Shown here piece after piece: positions 14,459 to 22,925 of a DNA stretch of 24,694 bases (position 1 is the stretch's first letter; each line of letters starts with the position of its first letter). A model generated the notes under the pieces. The model saw nothing but the letters and a program-made list of their open reading frames with translations, made no database searches and had not been told where the DNA came from. Made by a program: the position numbers and the translations under genes. Origin of the DNA: a virus; the IMG/VR virus record IMGVR_UViG_3300017759_000072, positions 1 to 24,694 of that record; one strand, 5' to 3'.

Positions 14459-16201
14459 ATGGCAAAAAATAAACCAGTTGGTAACTTAACACAACCAGGA
14501 CTACAACCTCAAGCAAGACCTATAGATGCTTTTGCTGGAGGAGGTACTCAACAAGCTGGCACAGGAGCTGGTGAATTAGCAAATGCTTTAGGTGTAGCTG
14601 CTGAAGTTGCAGAAGATATTAGAAAGAGAAAAGAAGAAGAAGATTTAAGACTAGTCGATTTTTATGCCGATCAGTTTATAAAAGACAAAGAAGCTGGCTT
14701 GGCTGATAAGGTTGCAGTTGGTGAATTGTTTCCAGATAAATCAAGTATTATAAAAAGTAGAATAACTGAAGCAGTAGGTAAAAGATTTGCAACTGAGCAG
14801 GCAAGAGGTTTGATGGATGAATTACTAGCTGATGAAAACCTTAGATATGATAGTGATGCTAGAAGATTATTCTATGAACAGAAAAAACAACAGCTTAGTG
14901 AAGAGATAAAAGATAGACCATTTTTTGGAGCTGGTGCATTAGAGGGTTACAACAGTGTGTTTAATCAGTTTGAATATCAGTTGCAACAAGAGGGAGCTAA
15001 AGAACATTTAGAAACTTTAAAAGAAAACTATTCATCAAAACTTAATGATGCGATGGAAGATGCTTTTCAGAACAAAACAACTTTTGATATAAAAGTGTTT
15101 GAGTCTACATATAAAGATACAGGGCTAAACCAATCAACTAAAAAAGAACTATTTGTAGACCAATTAATTACTAGAGCACTTCTTCAAGCAAATAAACCTG
15201 TAGATGATTTAAAATCAGCACGAGCTGGAAAAACTAAAGAGGAAATTTACGAGGGAGTTGTAAAAAGTATTCCAGAAGATATGAGAGGAGATCAAGCAAC
15301 AGAATTAAAATTAGCAAAATTAAATTCAGATCTAATTAACATTACTGCTGCCAACTTAAGAGCTGCTCTTAGTGATGAAGAGCAATCTTTATTTCAACAA
15401 AAACAAAAGAAATTGAAAGATTTTTTTGAAGCTGCTGAAGATCCTAAAAAATTAGAAAAGCTTCTTACCTCCCCTCCAAGAGATTTTTTGTTCAGTAAAA
15501 CAGAAAATGGAAATGTATATAAAACAGATACCTTTGATAACTTTCGCACTTTACAAAGTAAAGGAGCTAATCCTAACACATCAAAAATCACAAAAAATGA
15601 TTATTTAAAAAGAATTAGGATAATAGGTATAGGTGATGAAAACCCTACTCAACAATTAGATGAAGAGTTAGATGCAATCGCAAAAGACCCACGTTTATCG
15701 GAAACTGATAAATTAGATTTAATTTCTAATATAGATCAATATGCAAATGCTTATTCTTTTGTTGAAAGAGAAGTAGCAAATGCAGAAAAAGAAAATTTAA
15801 AAGCAAGAGTGCAAAATCAAATAGAGCTAATACAATCAGACATTGGGTTCAGGGAAAGAACTGGTGGTAGATTTCTTGCTGCTCTAAATAATGATGACCC
15901 TCTTAGATTTGCAGAAAATAAATATGATGAATACATGTTTGAATTTATTTCAGAAGCGATAAGAAATAAACAATCAGTTCTTGATGCTGATCTAAGAGAA
16001 GCATCTAAAAGTATTTTTGAAAAAGTACAAACTGAGTTAAAACAACAGTACCCAGTATTATTTAATGTTGAAAGAATTAAACAATTATATGATGAGGGTG
16101 AGGTAGATATACCAAACTTTAGAGATATAACTCAAGACCCTACAACAAGAAAACAGCTTATAGAATTTATAAAAGCTAATCCTGATTTATTTAAAGAATA
16201 A
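14459..16201 (+). CDS. internal virion protein C, gp15-like
   Basis: 580 residues (T7 gp15 has 747). Identified mostly by position, size and composition: Gln/Pro/Gly-rich N-terminus (NLTQPGLQPQARPIDAFAGG) as in the family, followed by an almost entirely helical, highly charged body with no cysteine-rich or enzymatic motif. T7 gp15 and gp16 form the periplasmic ejection tunnel and DNA-translocating motor. I see no lytic transglycosylase motif in it. The stop shares a base with the gp16 start. Confidence 0.82.
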   Translation: MAKNKPVGNLTQPGLQPQARPIDAFAGGGTQQAGTGAGELANALGVAAEVAEDIRKRKEEEDLRLVDFYADQFIKDKEAGLADKVAVGELFPDKSSIIKSRITEAVGKRFATEQARGLMDELLADENLRYDSDARRLFYEQKKQQLSEEIKDRPFFGAGALEGYNSVFNQFEYQLQQEGAKEHLETLKENYSSKLNDAMEDAFQNKTTFDIKVFESTYKDTGLNQSTKKELFVDQLITRALLQANKPVDDLKSARAGKTKEEIYEGVVKSIPEDMRGDQATELKLAKLNSDLINITAANLRAALSDEEQSLFQQKQKKLKDFFEAAEDPKKLEKLLTSPPRDFLFSKTENGNVYKTDTFDNFRTLQSKGANPNTSKITKNDYLKRIRIIGIGDENPTQQLDEELDAIAKDPRLSETDKLDLISNIDQYANAYSFVEREVANAEKENLKARVQNQIELIQSDIGFRERTGGRFLAALNNDDPLRFAENKYDEYMFEFISEAIRNKQSVLDADLREASKSIFEKVQTELKQQYPVLFNVERIKQLYDEGEVDIPNFRDITQDPTTRKQLIEFIKANPDLFKE

Positions 16202-19200
16202 TGGCAGAAGAAAGAAAGTTTGATTATTATCAAAAGCCAGAGGGAACTTCTATAACTGATGAAACATTAATAAACGACCCTCAGTTTGTTAAGGCTTCTA
16301 AAATTTTATTTGAAAGAGCTTTTGGAAAAAAGAACAGAGACAGTAGAAATTATCAGTCTGACGAAGATATAGCAAAGTGGGGTTTAGACCACATGGGTTT
16401 ATTTAATTACAACCTCACGAGCATGGCTGTAACAGCAACAGCTATTGGTAAAGGATCAGAGGAACAAAAACAAGCTTTTCTATATGCTATGGATGCTTAC
16501 GATAGTTTAGATAATTTTACTGGTTCTGGCACTATTAGATTTCTTGCAGGCACAGCATCTGATCCTACAAACCTTATTTCTTTTGGAACATTAGGAGTTG
16601 GGTTTTTTGGGAAGCAAGCTGCTCGACAAGGTATAAAAGCTAAAATAAGGTCTGTATTAACAACTGGTACAAGCTTGGCAATTCAAGGAGCTGCGATGGG
16701 TGCAGTTGATAACACTTCAAGACAAGCTGTAAGAATTGCTGGAGAAGCTTTAAATGAAGATGGAACTATAAAAGATAGTTATGACACATCAGAAATATTA
16801 AGTGGAGCTGCAAAAGGTGCAGGTTTAAATGTTGCTTTTGGTGGGATGGCTTATGGCACGTTTAAAGGTGCAGAGCTTGGTTATAGAAAAATTAAAAGTT
16901 TAGTTTATCCAGCTAAACCTAAACCACAAACACGACCAACTTTAGACGAAGACAAGATGGTTGATCTTGATCCAGAGTTAAGAGCCGAGTTAGAAACTGC
17001 ATTTGATGGAAATGGTGCTGTAAAAGATCTTACAGATTTTATTGATGATTTCAAACAAAAGATTGGTAAAGATCCAGTAGGTGTTTTAGATAACAGACAA
17101 AACTACAAAATACTTGGTGAAGCTGTTAAGATATTCAACAACCGATTAACTAACTTAGGTTTAAAAGATCCTGAGATTGGTCAAACTTTATTTCATACAG
17201 AATTTACTTCTGGTCAAGAACAAGCTCTAGCAAAACTAATAGATAATGAAGTAACTAATATTGTAAAATTAAATTCTAAGATAGCCAAAATATATAGTGA
17301 TGAGGGTGATAAATTAAACTATCAAGATAGACTTGATTTGTTAGAAACTGGTCAAAATTTATATGATGCACTAGCTCCTTTAGAGGAAGCTCGAAGACAT
17401 CTTAGTGAAGCATCAGGTAGAGGACTAGGAGTTAGAAGAACTTTTAATATTAAAGGTGAATTAGCTAAAGAAGATTTAAGAGAAGTAGCTATAAGAAACA
17501 TAGAAGAAGCTACTCCAGATGAAGTAGATAGACTTTTAAAGTATTCTTCTGAATTATCTGGTGAAGCTATAAAAGCCGAGTTGACTTATAAAATACAAAA
17601 AGTTGCTGGTGAAATTGAGGAAGCAAGAAGAAAACAAGATTACAGTTTAGTTTCTGACAAGCTAATAGAAAGAGAAGCTTTAATACAAAAACACATGGAT
17701 GAAAAGTATGGTAAGCCAGGTTTGTTTTATAAAATACAAAGATTTTTAGGCGAGTCTACAATATCAAATGTTTTAAGTTTAGCTTCTACAGTGCGAAATA
17801 TTATTCCATCTATTGCTACCTACTTTATAAAACCAGTTGCTAATTATGTTTCTTCTGGTTTTGATCCTATAAAATTTAGAGGTATGGTGGCAACTTACTC
17901 AGGTCAAGCTGAAGTTTTTGCACAAGCTTTAAAGAATGCAAGGTTAGCATTTAGATATGAAAAATCTATTCTATCAGGAACTTCTGATAAGTATTTAGAA
18001 ATGCCACCAATGCTTAAAAAAGGTATAAAAGGTAAAATACCAAGTATTGGTCAAATAAGAATATTTAACAGATTACTATTAGCAACAGATAGTTTTTATG
18101 AAACATCTTTTTACAGAGGTATCATTAAAGGAAAATATACAGAAGAAGCAACTATTGAAGGAGCTTCTAAAGGTCTAAAAGGTAAAGAGTTAAATGATTT
18201 TATAGCTGAAAAAGTAGATAAGCAGATAAAAGGTGCATATTCATTTTCTATGGACTCATTAAGAGCTGTTTTAGCTGATGGTAAAAACAGAGGTCTTGAG
18301 GGAAAAGCTTTAAAAGATTGGGTTACAAATGAACTATCAAAGAACGATAAAGATCTTCTTACTGCTACAGACAACGATGCATTAGTACAAATACTGGATA
18401 TGTTGTTTAAAAGAAACTTTTCTGGAAAAGGTGGTGATGGTAAAGTTGGTAAATACAACATAAGTGCTATTGCTAAATACTACGAGGGTTTAGTTGCTCG
18501 ACATCCTTTGTTCAGAGTTATAGGACAAATATTCTTTAGAACCCCTGTAAGACTTGCAGAATTTTCTACAAGACTAGCTCCAGGCTTGCAGTTTTTTGCT
18601 CCAAGGTTTGTAAAAGATTTAAGAGGTGAAAATGGAACTGTTAGACAAGCTAGAGCTATGACAGAATTAAATTTGTCTCAAATGGTAATTGCTTATGGTA
18701 TGATGAAATTTATAAAAGGAGAAGCTCAAGGTGCTCCTTTTAATTGGGTAAATCAAAAACAACAAGCACAAAATCCAGAGCAAGATGACCCTTATACAAT
18801 TACAATAAATGGAAAACCAAGAAACATAGCTTTGTTTGATCCTTTTGGTGCTCCTTTAAGAATGCTTTGGAATATAATGCAGTATCAAGTTGATATTGAA
18901 TTAAAAAGAGAACAAGGAGAGTTTATAAATGTTGAAAAAGAGTATCAATTACTTGATGAAAAAATACATGCAACTTTTTTAGGTATTGTAAAAACATTTA
19001 GAGATATGAATTTATTAGGTGCTCCTAAAGCTATAGGAGACATGTTAGATGAGCTTGATGATACTGACTATGAATTTGGTGATGCTATGTTTGAAAGACT
19101 AAGCCAAATATCTCGACAGTTTATACCTTTTGGTGGACAAATAAAAAACACTTCTTATTTATTTGACCCTGAGTTAGCTGATCCAGAATACTTTGATGAG

Positions 19201-19932
19201 TATGCTGAATCAATGTTTAAAAGACAAGGAGCTACAAACTTTTCTAAGTCATACACTTTTTTAGGAAGACCAGCAGAAATTGTTGATTGGAAGTCATCTT
19301 TTGGGTTAGAGTTTTTGGGTTATCCTAAAAAACAAAAAATAGAAAGATACAAAAAACAGATTGAAGAGGATTTAAAAAGGCAAGGTAGAAAAGTTACCAA
19401 AAAAAGAATAGATCAAATTTATAAAAAAGAAGCAATAGTACACGATTATTTTTTAAATGCAGCTAAAGGTGCTGGCACTGCTTTTCAATTAAAACCAGAG
19501 TCTTCTATGTTGCCTGGTGTAAGATTAAATACAGTTGAAGTTACAGTAAGACAATATGACAAAACTCTAAAAAGAAGTGTTGAAGTACAAGGTAATCTTT
19601 GGGATTTAGTTGTACAACAAATGAGAGATAATGGTCTTACTGATTTACTTTTTGATATTGCTGCTAATAAAGTTCCAATAGGAAGTGAAAAAGCAAAAGG
19701 ACAAGGTATTACTGAAACTAGGTCTGAACTAGCAGACATTAAAAAAGATGCAATAGAAGATGTGTTATCAAGAATTGTAACCAATAAAAAAGCAACAAAA
19801 ACAACAAAACAAACTCAGACTGGAAGTGATTTAATAGGATTGCTTAGATGGTATGAGGAAACAAAAGAGGATATGAAAGAAACTACTATTCCTCCTCTTG
19901 ATATAGACCTAAAAGATTATAAACAACAATAA
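16201..19932 (+). CDS. internal virion protein D, gp16-like, without an obvious transglycosylase domain
   Basis: 1243 residues (T7 gp16 has 1318), the longest gene here. Ejected motor/tunnel protein. Residues about 105-210 (FLAGTASDPTNLISFGTLGV, then Ala/Gly-rich hydrophobic helices) correspond to the segment that follows the N-terminal lytic domain in T7 gp16, and the C-terminal region FRTPVRLAEFSTRLAPGLQF with NLSQMVIAYGMMKF also fits the family. The first ~100 residues (EGTSITDETLINDPQFVKAS and on) show none of the goose-lysozyme/SLT features such as the E-S-R-F and G-x-x-Q motifs seen in T7. The body is rich in Lys/Glu helices. Confidence 0.92.
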   Translation: MAEERKFDYYQKPEGTSITDETLINDPQFVKASKILFERAFGKKNRDSRNYQSDEDIAKWGLDHMGLFNYNLTSMAVTATAIGKGSEEQKQAFLYAMDAYDSLDNFTGSGTIRFLAGTASDPTNLISFGTLGVGFFGKQAARQGIKAKIRSVLTTGTSLAIQGAAMGAVDNTSRQAVRIAGEALNEDGTIKDSYDTSEILSGAAKGAGLNVAFGGMAYGTFKGAELGYRKIKSLVYPAKPKPQTRPTLDEDKMVDLDPELRAELETAFDGNGAVKDLTDFIDDFKQKIGKDPVGVLDNRQNYKILGEAVKIFNNRLTNLGLKDPEIGQTLFHTEFTSGQEQALAKLIDNEVTNIVKLNSKIAKIYSDEGDKLNYQDRLDLLETGQNLYDALAPLEEARRHLSEASGRGLGVRRTFNIKGELAKEDLREVAIRNIEEATPDEVDRLLKYSSELSGEAIKAELTYKIQKVAGEIEEARRKQDYSLVSDKLIEREALIQKHMDEKYGKPGLFYKIQRFLGESTISNVLSLASTVRNIIPSIATYFIKPVANYVSSGFDPIKFRGMVATYSGQAEVFAQALKNARLAFRYEKSILSGTSDKYLEMPPMLKKGIKGKIPSIGQIRIFNRLLLATDSFYETSFYRGIIKGKYTEEATIEGASKGLKGKELNDFIAEKVDKQIKGAYSFSMDSLRAVLADGKNRGLEGKALKDWVTNELSKNDKDLLTATDNDALVQILDMLFKRNFSGKGGDGKVGKYNISAIAKYYEGLVARHPLFRVIGQIFFRTPVRLAEFSTRLAPGLQFFAPRFVKDLRGENGTVRQARAMTELNLSQMVIAYGMMKFIKGEAQGAPFNWVNQKQQAQNPEQDDPYTITINGKPRNIALFDPFGAPLRMLWNIMQYQVDIELKREQGEFINVEKEYQLLDEKIHATFLGIVKTFRDMNLLGAPKAIGDMLDELDDTDYEFGDAMFERLSQISRQFIPFGGQIKNTSYLFDPELADPEYFDEYAESMFKRQGATNFSKSYTFLGRPAEIVDWKSSFGLEFLGYPKKQKIERYKKQIEEDLKRQGRKVTKKRIDQIYKKEAIVHDYFLNAAKGAGTAFQLKPESSMLPGVRLNTVEVTVRQYDKTLKRSVEVQGNLWDLVVQQMRDNGLTDLLFDIAANKVPIGSEKAKGQGITETRSELADIKKDAIEDVLSRIVTNKKATKTTKQTQTGSDLIGLLRWYEETKEDMKETTIPPLDIDLKDYKQQ

Positions 19933-19941
19933 GGAAAAACT

Positions 19942-20601
19942 ATGGCATTTGCTTTAAATCGTTATACTGGCAATAACAGTACCACTACATTCAGTGTACC
20001 TTTTAGTTACCGATCAACTGATGATGTTATCGTAAAGGTTGATGGAGTAACCAAGACAATTACAACTCACTACACTTTTCCTAGTTCTAATCAAATACAG
20101 TTTGGAACACCTCCAGCTCAAGATGCAATAGTTGAGATAAGAAGAGCAACAAGTCAATCTACAAGACTCGTTGATTATGCTGCTGGTTCTGTCTTTAAGG
20201 AATCAGATTTAGACAACGATAGTATTCAGGCTTTTAATATGGCTCAAGAGTCTATTGATATTGCTGGTGATGCTTTAACAAAAGACAGTACCGATCAATT
20301 TGATGCAACAAGCAGACGTATTAAAAATGTTACTAATCCATCAGCAGCTCAAGATGCAGCTACTAAAAGTTATGTAGATGCTAATGGAGCTACTGTAGCT
20401 GTTGGATCTGTAACGACAAACACTTTGAGTGCTGGTAGTAGTGCTACAGTTGCTATTACAAACTCAGGCACGACTCAAGCTGCTACTTTAAATTTCACAC
20501 TTGGCATTCCAGTTGGTAACACTGGTGCACAAGGAAGTGCAGGTGCTGATGGTGAAACTTCACTTGCTGATGCTACAGCATTGGCTATTGCTTTAGGTTA
20601 A
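19942..20601 (+). CDS. short tail fibre anchor with gp17-like N-terminal domain
   Basis: 219 residues against 553 for T7 gp17. Residues 1-110 form the T7-type tail attachment domain (NRYTGNNSTTTFSVPFSYRS, then DYAAGSVFKESDLDNDSIQA), followed by the trimer-linker motif NPSAAQDAATKSYVD at 132-146, a Thr/Ser-rich beta region, and a short collagen-like Gly stretch (GIPVGNTGAQGSAGADGETS, 188-207). It then stops after LADATALAIALG, so there is no receptor-binding domain. AAGGA 6 nt upstream. It probably fixes to the portal/nozzle and serves as a base to which separately coded fibre proteins attach. Confidence 0.93.
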   Translation: MAFALNRYTGNNSTTTFSVPFSYRSTDDVIVKVDGVTKTITTHYTFPSSNQIQFGTPPAQDAIVEIRRATSQSTRLVDYAAGSVFKESDLDNDSIQAFNMAQESIDIAGDALTKDSTDQFDATSRRIKNVTNPSAAQDAATKSYVDANGATVAVGSVTTNTLSAGSSATVAITNSGTTQAATLNFTLGIPVGNTGAQGSAGADGETSLADATALAIALG

Positions 20602-20611
20602 AGGAGAAAAC

Positions 20612-20956
20612 ATGGCAAATACATTTAAAATAAAAACTAAAGCTGCTGTATCAAACAGCTCTTTAGCTACAGTTTATACTGTACCGAGTGCAACTACTAC
20701 GATTGTTTTAGGAATGTCACTATGTAATATTACTAGTAATGCAATCACAGCAGATGTGCAACTGGTTTCAGATACATCTGATACAGAAACAAATGCTAAT
20801 ATCTTTTTGTTAAAATCAGTAAGTATTCCAGCAAATACAACATTAGAAGTGTTTGGTGGTCAAAAGTTAGTATTACAAACAACCGATGTGGTTAAAGCTC
20901 AAGCATCAGCAGGATCTGCTTTAGACATGTCAGTATCAATCATGGAGCAAACATAG
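20612..20956 (+). CDS. small beta-rich virion or fibre protein
   Basis: 114 residues, predicted all-beta from alternating hydrophobic residues. Motifs FLLKSVSIPANTTLEVFGGQ followed by KLVLQTTDVVKAQAS and the end SALDMSVSIMEQT resemble a family of small structural proteins found next to fibre genes in marine phages; a precise role is not established. Strong ribosome-binding site AAAGGAG 6 nt upstream. Not in frame with the preceding anchor gene, so not a split fibre. Next gene begins 2 nt after. Confidence 0.75.
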   Translation: MANTFKIKTKAAVSNSSLATVYTVPSATTTIVLGMSLCNITSNAITADVQLVSDTSDTETNANIFLLKSVSIPANTTLEVFGGQKLVLQTTDVVKAQASAGSALDMSVSIMEQT

Positions 20957-20957
20957 A

Positions 20958-21812
20958 ATGCCTTATCTAGGGTCAGCACCAACAACATCGTTTCAGACAC
21001 TAGCTAAACAAGATTTTACAACAAGTGCAACAACGTCTTATACGTTATCTAATTCAGTAACAAGTGCTAATGATATAGCTTTGTTTATAAACAATGTAAG
21101 ACAAGAACCTACTGCAGCATATTCAGCAAGTGGTACTGCATTAACATTGTCAGAAGCAACAGCAGGTTCAGATGATATGTATTGTGTTTATATAGGTAGA
21201 GCCGTAGGTACAATTAATCCTGCAAGTGGTAGTGTTGGTACAAGTCAATTAGTAGATGGTTCGGTTTCAATAGCAAAATTATCAGCAACAGGCACAGCAA
21301 GTAGCAGTACATTTTTAAGAGGTGATAATAGTTTTGCAGAAGCAGGTGGAGGTAAAGTATTGCAAGTGCAAAGTGGAGCATTAACAACTCATATATCTAC
21401 AACAAGCACTTCTTATGTTGCAGTTACTAATTGCAGTATAACTTTTTCTTCTTTAGCAAGTACAAGTAGTAAAGTTTTATTATTAGGTCAAATAGGTACA
21501 AGTGGTAATCACGATACTGGGCATATGCCAGTAAGATTTGCAAGGTCTGTTGGAGGTGCAAGTTACTCAGCAGTTGGTGTAGGTACTGGTGGTGCAACCC
21601 TTAATTATACATCAGCAACATACTCTACAAATGGTGCATATTATGATGCTTATCCTTTAATGTTTTTAGATAGCCCAAGCACTACAAGTGCTACAATATA
21701 TAGAATGGAATTTCGTTCTTCTAATGGTGCTACACAATATATAAACAGAAGAAATGACGATACTCATTTTTGTGGTTTAACAACAATAATAGGTTTAGAA
21801 ATAGGTGCATAA
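20958..21812 (+). CDS. tail fibre-like protein A
   Basis: 284 residues. Three parts: an N-terminal beta domain starting MPYLGSAPTTSFQ with an LFINNVRQEP motif (1-85), shared with fibre C; a linker with TSQLVDGSVSIAKLSATG and SSSTFLRGDNSFAE (94-128), typical of phage fibre connector sequences; and a C-terminal beta-sandwich (135-284) with SKVLLLGQ, MPVRFARS and FLDSPSTTSATIYRMEF, ending GLTTIIGLEIGA. The C-terminal part is the probable receptor-contact domain. Ala codons are mainly GCA (about 24 GCA to 6 GCT), unlike the core structural genes. GGAG 11 nt upstream. Confidence 0.85.
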   Translation: MPYLGSAPTTSFQTLAKQDFTTSATTSYTLSNSVTSANDIALFINNVRQEPTAAYSASGTALTLSEATAGSDDMYCVYIGRAVGTINPASGSVGTSQLVDGSVSIAKLSATGTASSSTFLRGDNSFAEAGGGKVLQVQSGALTTHISTTSTSYVAVTNCSITFSSLASTSSKVLLLGQIGTSGNHDTGHMPVRFARSVGGASYSAVGVGTGGATLNYTSATYSTNGAYYDAYPLMFLDSPSTTSATIYRMEFRSSNGATQYINRRNDDTHFCGLTTIIGLEIGA

Positions 21813-22087
21813 TGGATTATGATAAAGCAATAAGAGCAACACATAGTTCAGTTGTAACTATACAAGGCAACACAGAAAAAAACATTGTTGCAACAGATAA
21901 AGATAATAAAGAAGTTATTATTAATTGGACAAAAGTAAATGCTTGGAAAGATCCTAATGAATATCAATATAAACGAAAAAATGAATACCCATCAATTAAC
22001 GACCAATTAGATGATATATATCACAATGGAATTGATGGTTGGAAAAAAACAATTAAAGCAGTTAAGGATAAATACCCAAAGGAATAA
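21812..22087 (+). CDS. small fibre-associated protein A (assembly/chaperone-like)
   Basis: 91 residues from the ATG overlapping the fibre A stop (TAATG). A more upstream in-frame ATG at 21770 lies within fibre A. The C-terminal half R55-K-N-E-Y to K-Y-P-K90 matches the C-terminal part of the small protein at 22602: both read RKxEY, five residues, QL, a variable stretch, NGI, and finally KYPK. Such pieces recur in phage proteins annotated as tail-assembly or XkdW-like. Its place directly behind a fibre suggests a folding or assembly helper for that fibre. Confidence 0.78.
   Translation: MDYDKAIRATHSSVVTIQGNTEKNIVATDKDNKEVIINWTKVNAWKDPNEYQYKRKNEYPSINDQLDDIYHNGIDGWKKTIKAVKDKYPKE
22070..22083 (+). 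repeat. 14-nt direct repeat, copy 1
   Basis: AAATACCCAAAGGA, identical to bases 22902-22915. It encodes the KYPK end of a small protein and contains AAAGGA, the ribosome-binding site for the next fibre gene (7 nt spacing). Confidence 0.85.
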
Positions 22088-22090
22088 ATT

Positions 22091-22600
22091 ATGCCATTAA
22101 GTAAAATATTAACAGATTCGTTAGCAACTGGTGTAGGTGGTGATGATAATACCCCTGCATTTTTTGCGTATTTAAGTGCTAATCAAACATTAACTAATAA
22201 TGCTCGTAACAAACTTTTATGCAATACTGAAACTTTTGACTCTGGTGGGCAATATGACAACTCAACTAATTATAGATTTACACCCACAACGGCAGGAAAA
22301 TATTTTGTATTTGCAAATTCTGAATATGCAAGTGAAGGTCAAGGAACAGTTAATTGGATATTAAATGAAATTTTTAAGAATGGAACATCAAGTAGTATAA
22401 GAGTTTATGGGTATATAGATTTTAGAAATAATCCTGCAAATAGTGGTAACCCAATAGCAGTTGGTGTTTTTGATATGAATGGTTCTAGTGATTACATTGA
22501 GTTTTATTCATATCCAGGCTTATCAAGTGGAACTCCCACAGCTTATGGTAATGCAACTACACCTCATACTTATTTTGGAGCATTTAAATTAGGAGTTTAA
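22091..22600 (+). CDS. fibre-like protein B with C1q/TNF-like jelly-roll domain
   Basis: 169 residues. A short leader MPLSKILTDSLATGVG, common at the start of phage structural proteins, is followed by a C1q-like domain (about 22-169): AFFAYLSANQTLTNNARNKL, then TETFDSGGQYD, then YRFTPTTAGKYFVFANSEY, and a final HTYFGAFKLGV. C1q-like domains form trimers and serve as carbohydrate- or protein-binding tips. AAAGGA 7 nt upstream, coded by the end of the preceding gene. Next gene begins 2 nt after. Confidence 0.85.
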   Translation: MPLSKILTDSLATGVGGDDNTPAFFAYLSANQTLTNNARNKLLCNTETFDSGGQYDNSTNYRFTPTTAGKYFVFANSEYASEGQGTVNWILNEIFKNGTSSSIRVYGYIDFRNNPANSGNPIAVGVFDMNGSSDYIEFYSYPGLSSGTPTAYGNATTPHTYFGAFKLGV

Positions 22601-22601
22601 T

Positions 22602-22925
22602 ATGGCAAATCTTGATAAAAAAATAGAAGCATATATGGGAAGAAGTGTTAACTTTTTATCAGAAGTAACTTTGCAAGATGATGGTAAAGGTGCATATATT
22701 TTTGAATGGAATATTAAAGATAAAGCTAAACCAACAGATGACGAACTTAAATCTAAAGAATCTGATGCAGATAAACTAGAAAAAAATGCAACAGCAATAG
22801 CTAATAGAAAAGTAGAATATGGAACTGTTGAACAACAGCTTGAATATATAGCAGAGAATGGAATAACAAAGTTTCAAGAACATGTTACTGCAATAAAAAA
22901 GAAATACCCAAAGGATGGTAGCTAA
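22602..22925 (+). CDS. small fibre-associated protein B (assembly/chaperone-like)
   Basis: 107 residues. N-terminal part has a short beta pattern (VTLQDDGKGAYIFEWN) and a PTDDELKS turn as in phage tail-assembly proteins; the middle is a charged helix (KESDADKLEKNATAIANRK); the C-terminal RKVEYGTVEQQLEYI to KKKYPKDGS is paralogous to the protein at 21812. AGGAG 6 nt upstream. Its stop overlaps the next fibre's ATG at 22925. Confidence 0.8.
   Translation: MANLDKKIEAYMGRSVNFLSEVTLQDDGKGAYIFEWNIKDKAKPTDDELKSKESDADKLEKNATAIANRKVEYGTVEQQLEYIAENGITKFQEHVTAIKKKYPKDGS
22902..22915 (+). repeat. 14-nt direct repeat, copy 2
   Basis: AAATACCCAAAGGA, identical to 22070-22083 and in the same place: at the KYPK-coding end of the small protein, supplying the ribosome-binding site (9 nt spacing) for fibre C. 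Confidence 0.85.

Noticed and set aside
20560-20640. The gp17 anchor and the next gene as one fibre broken by a frameshift
   Set aside because: The downstream gene has its own strong AAAGGAG site and a typical N-terminus, and its homology-like pattern is that of a separate small protein.
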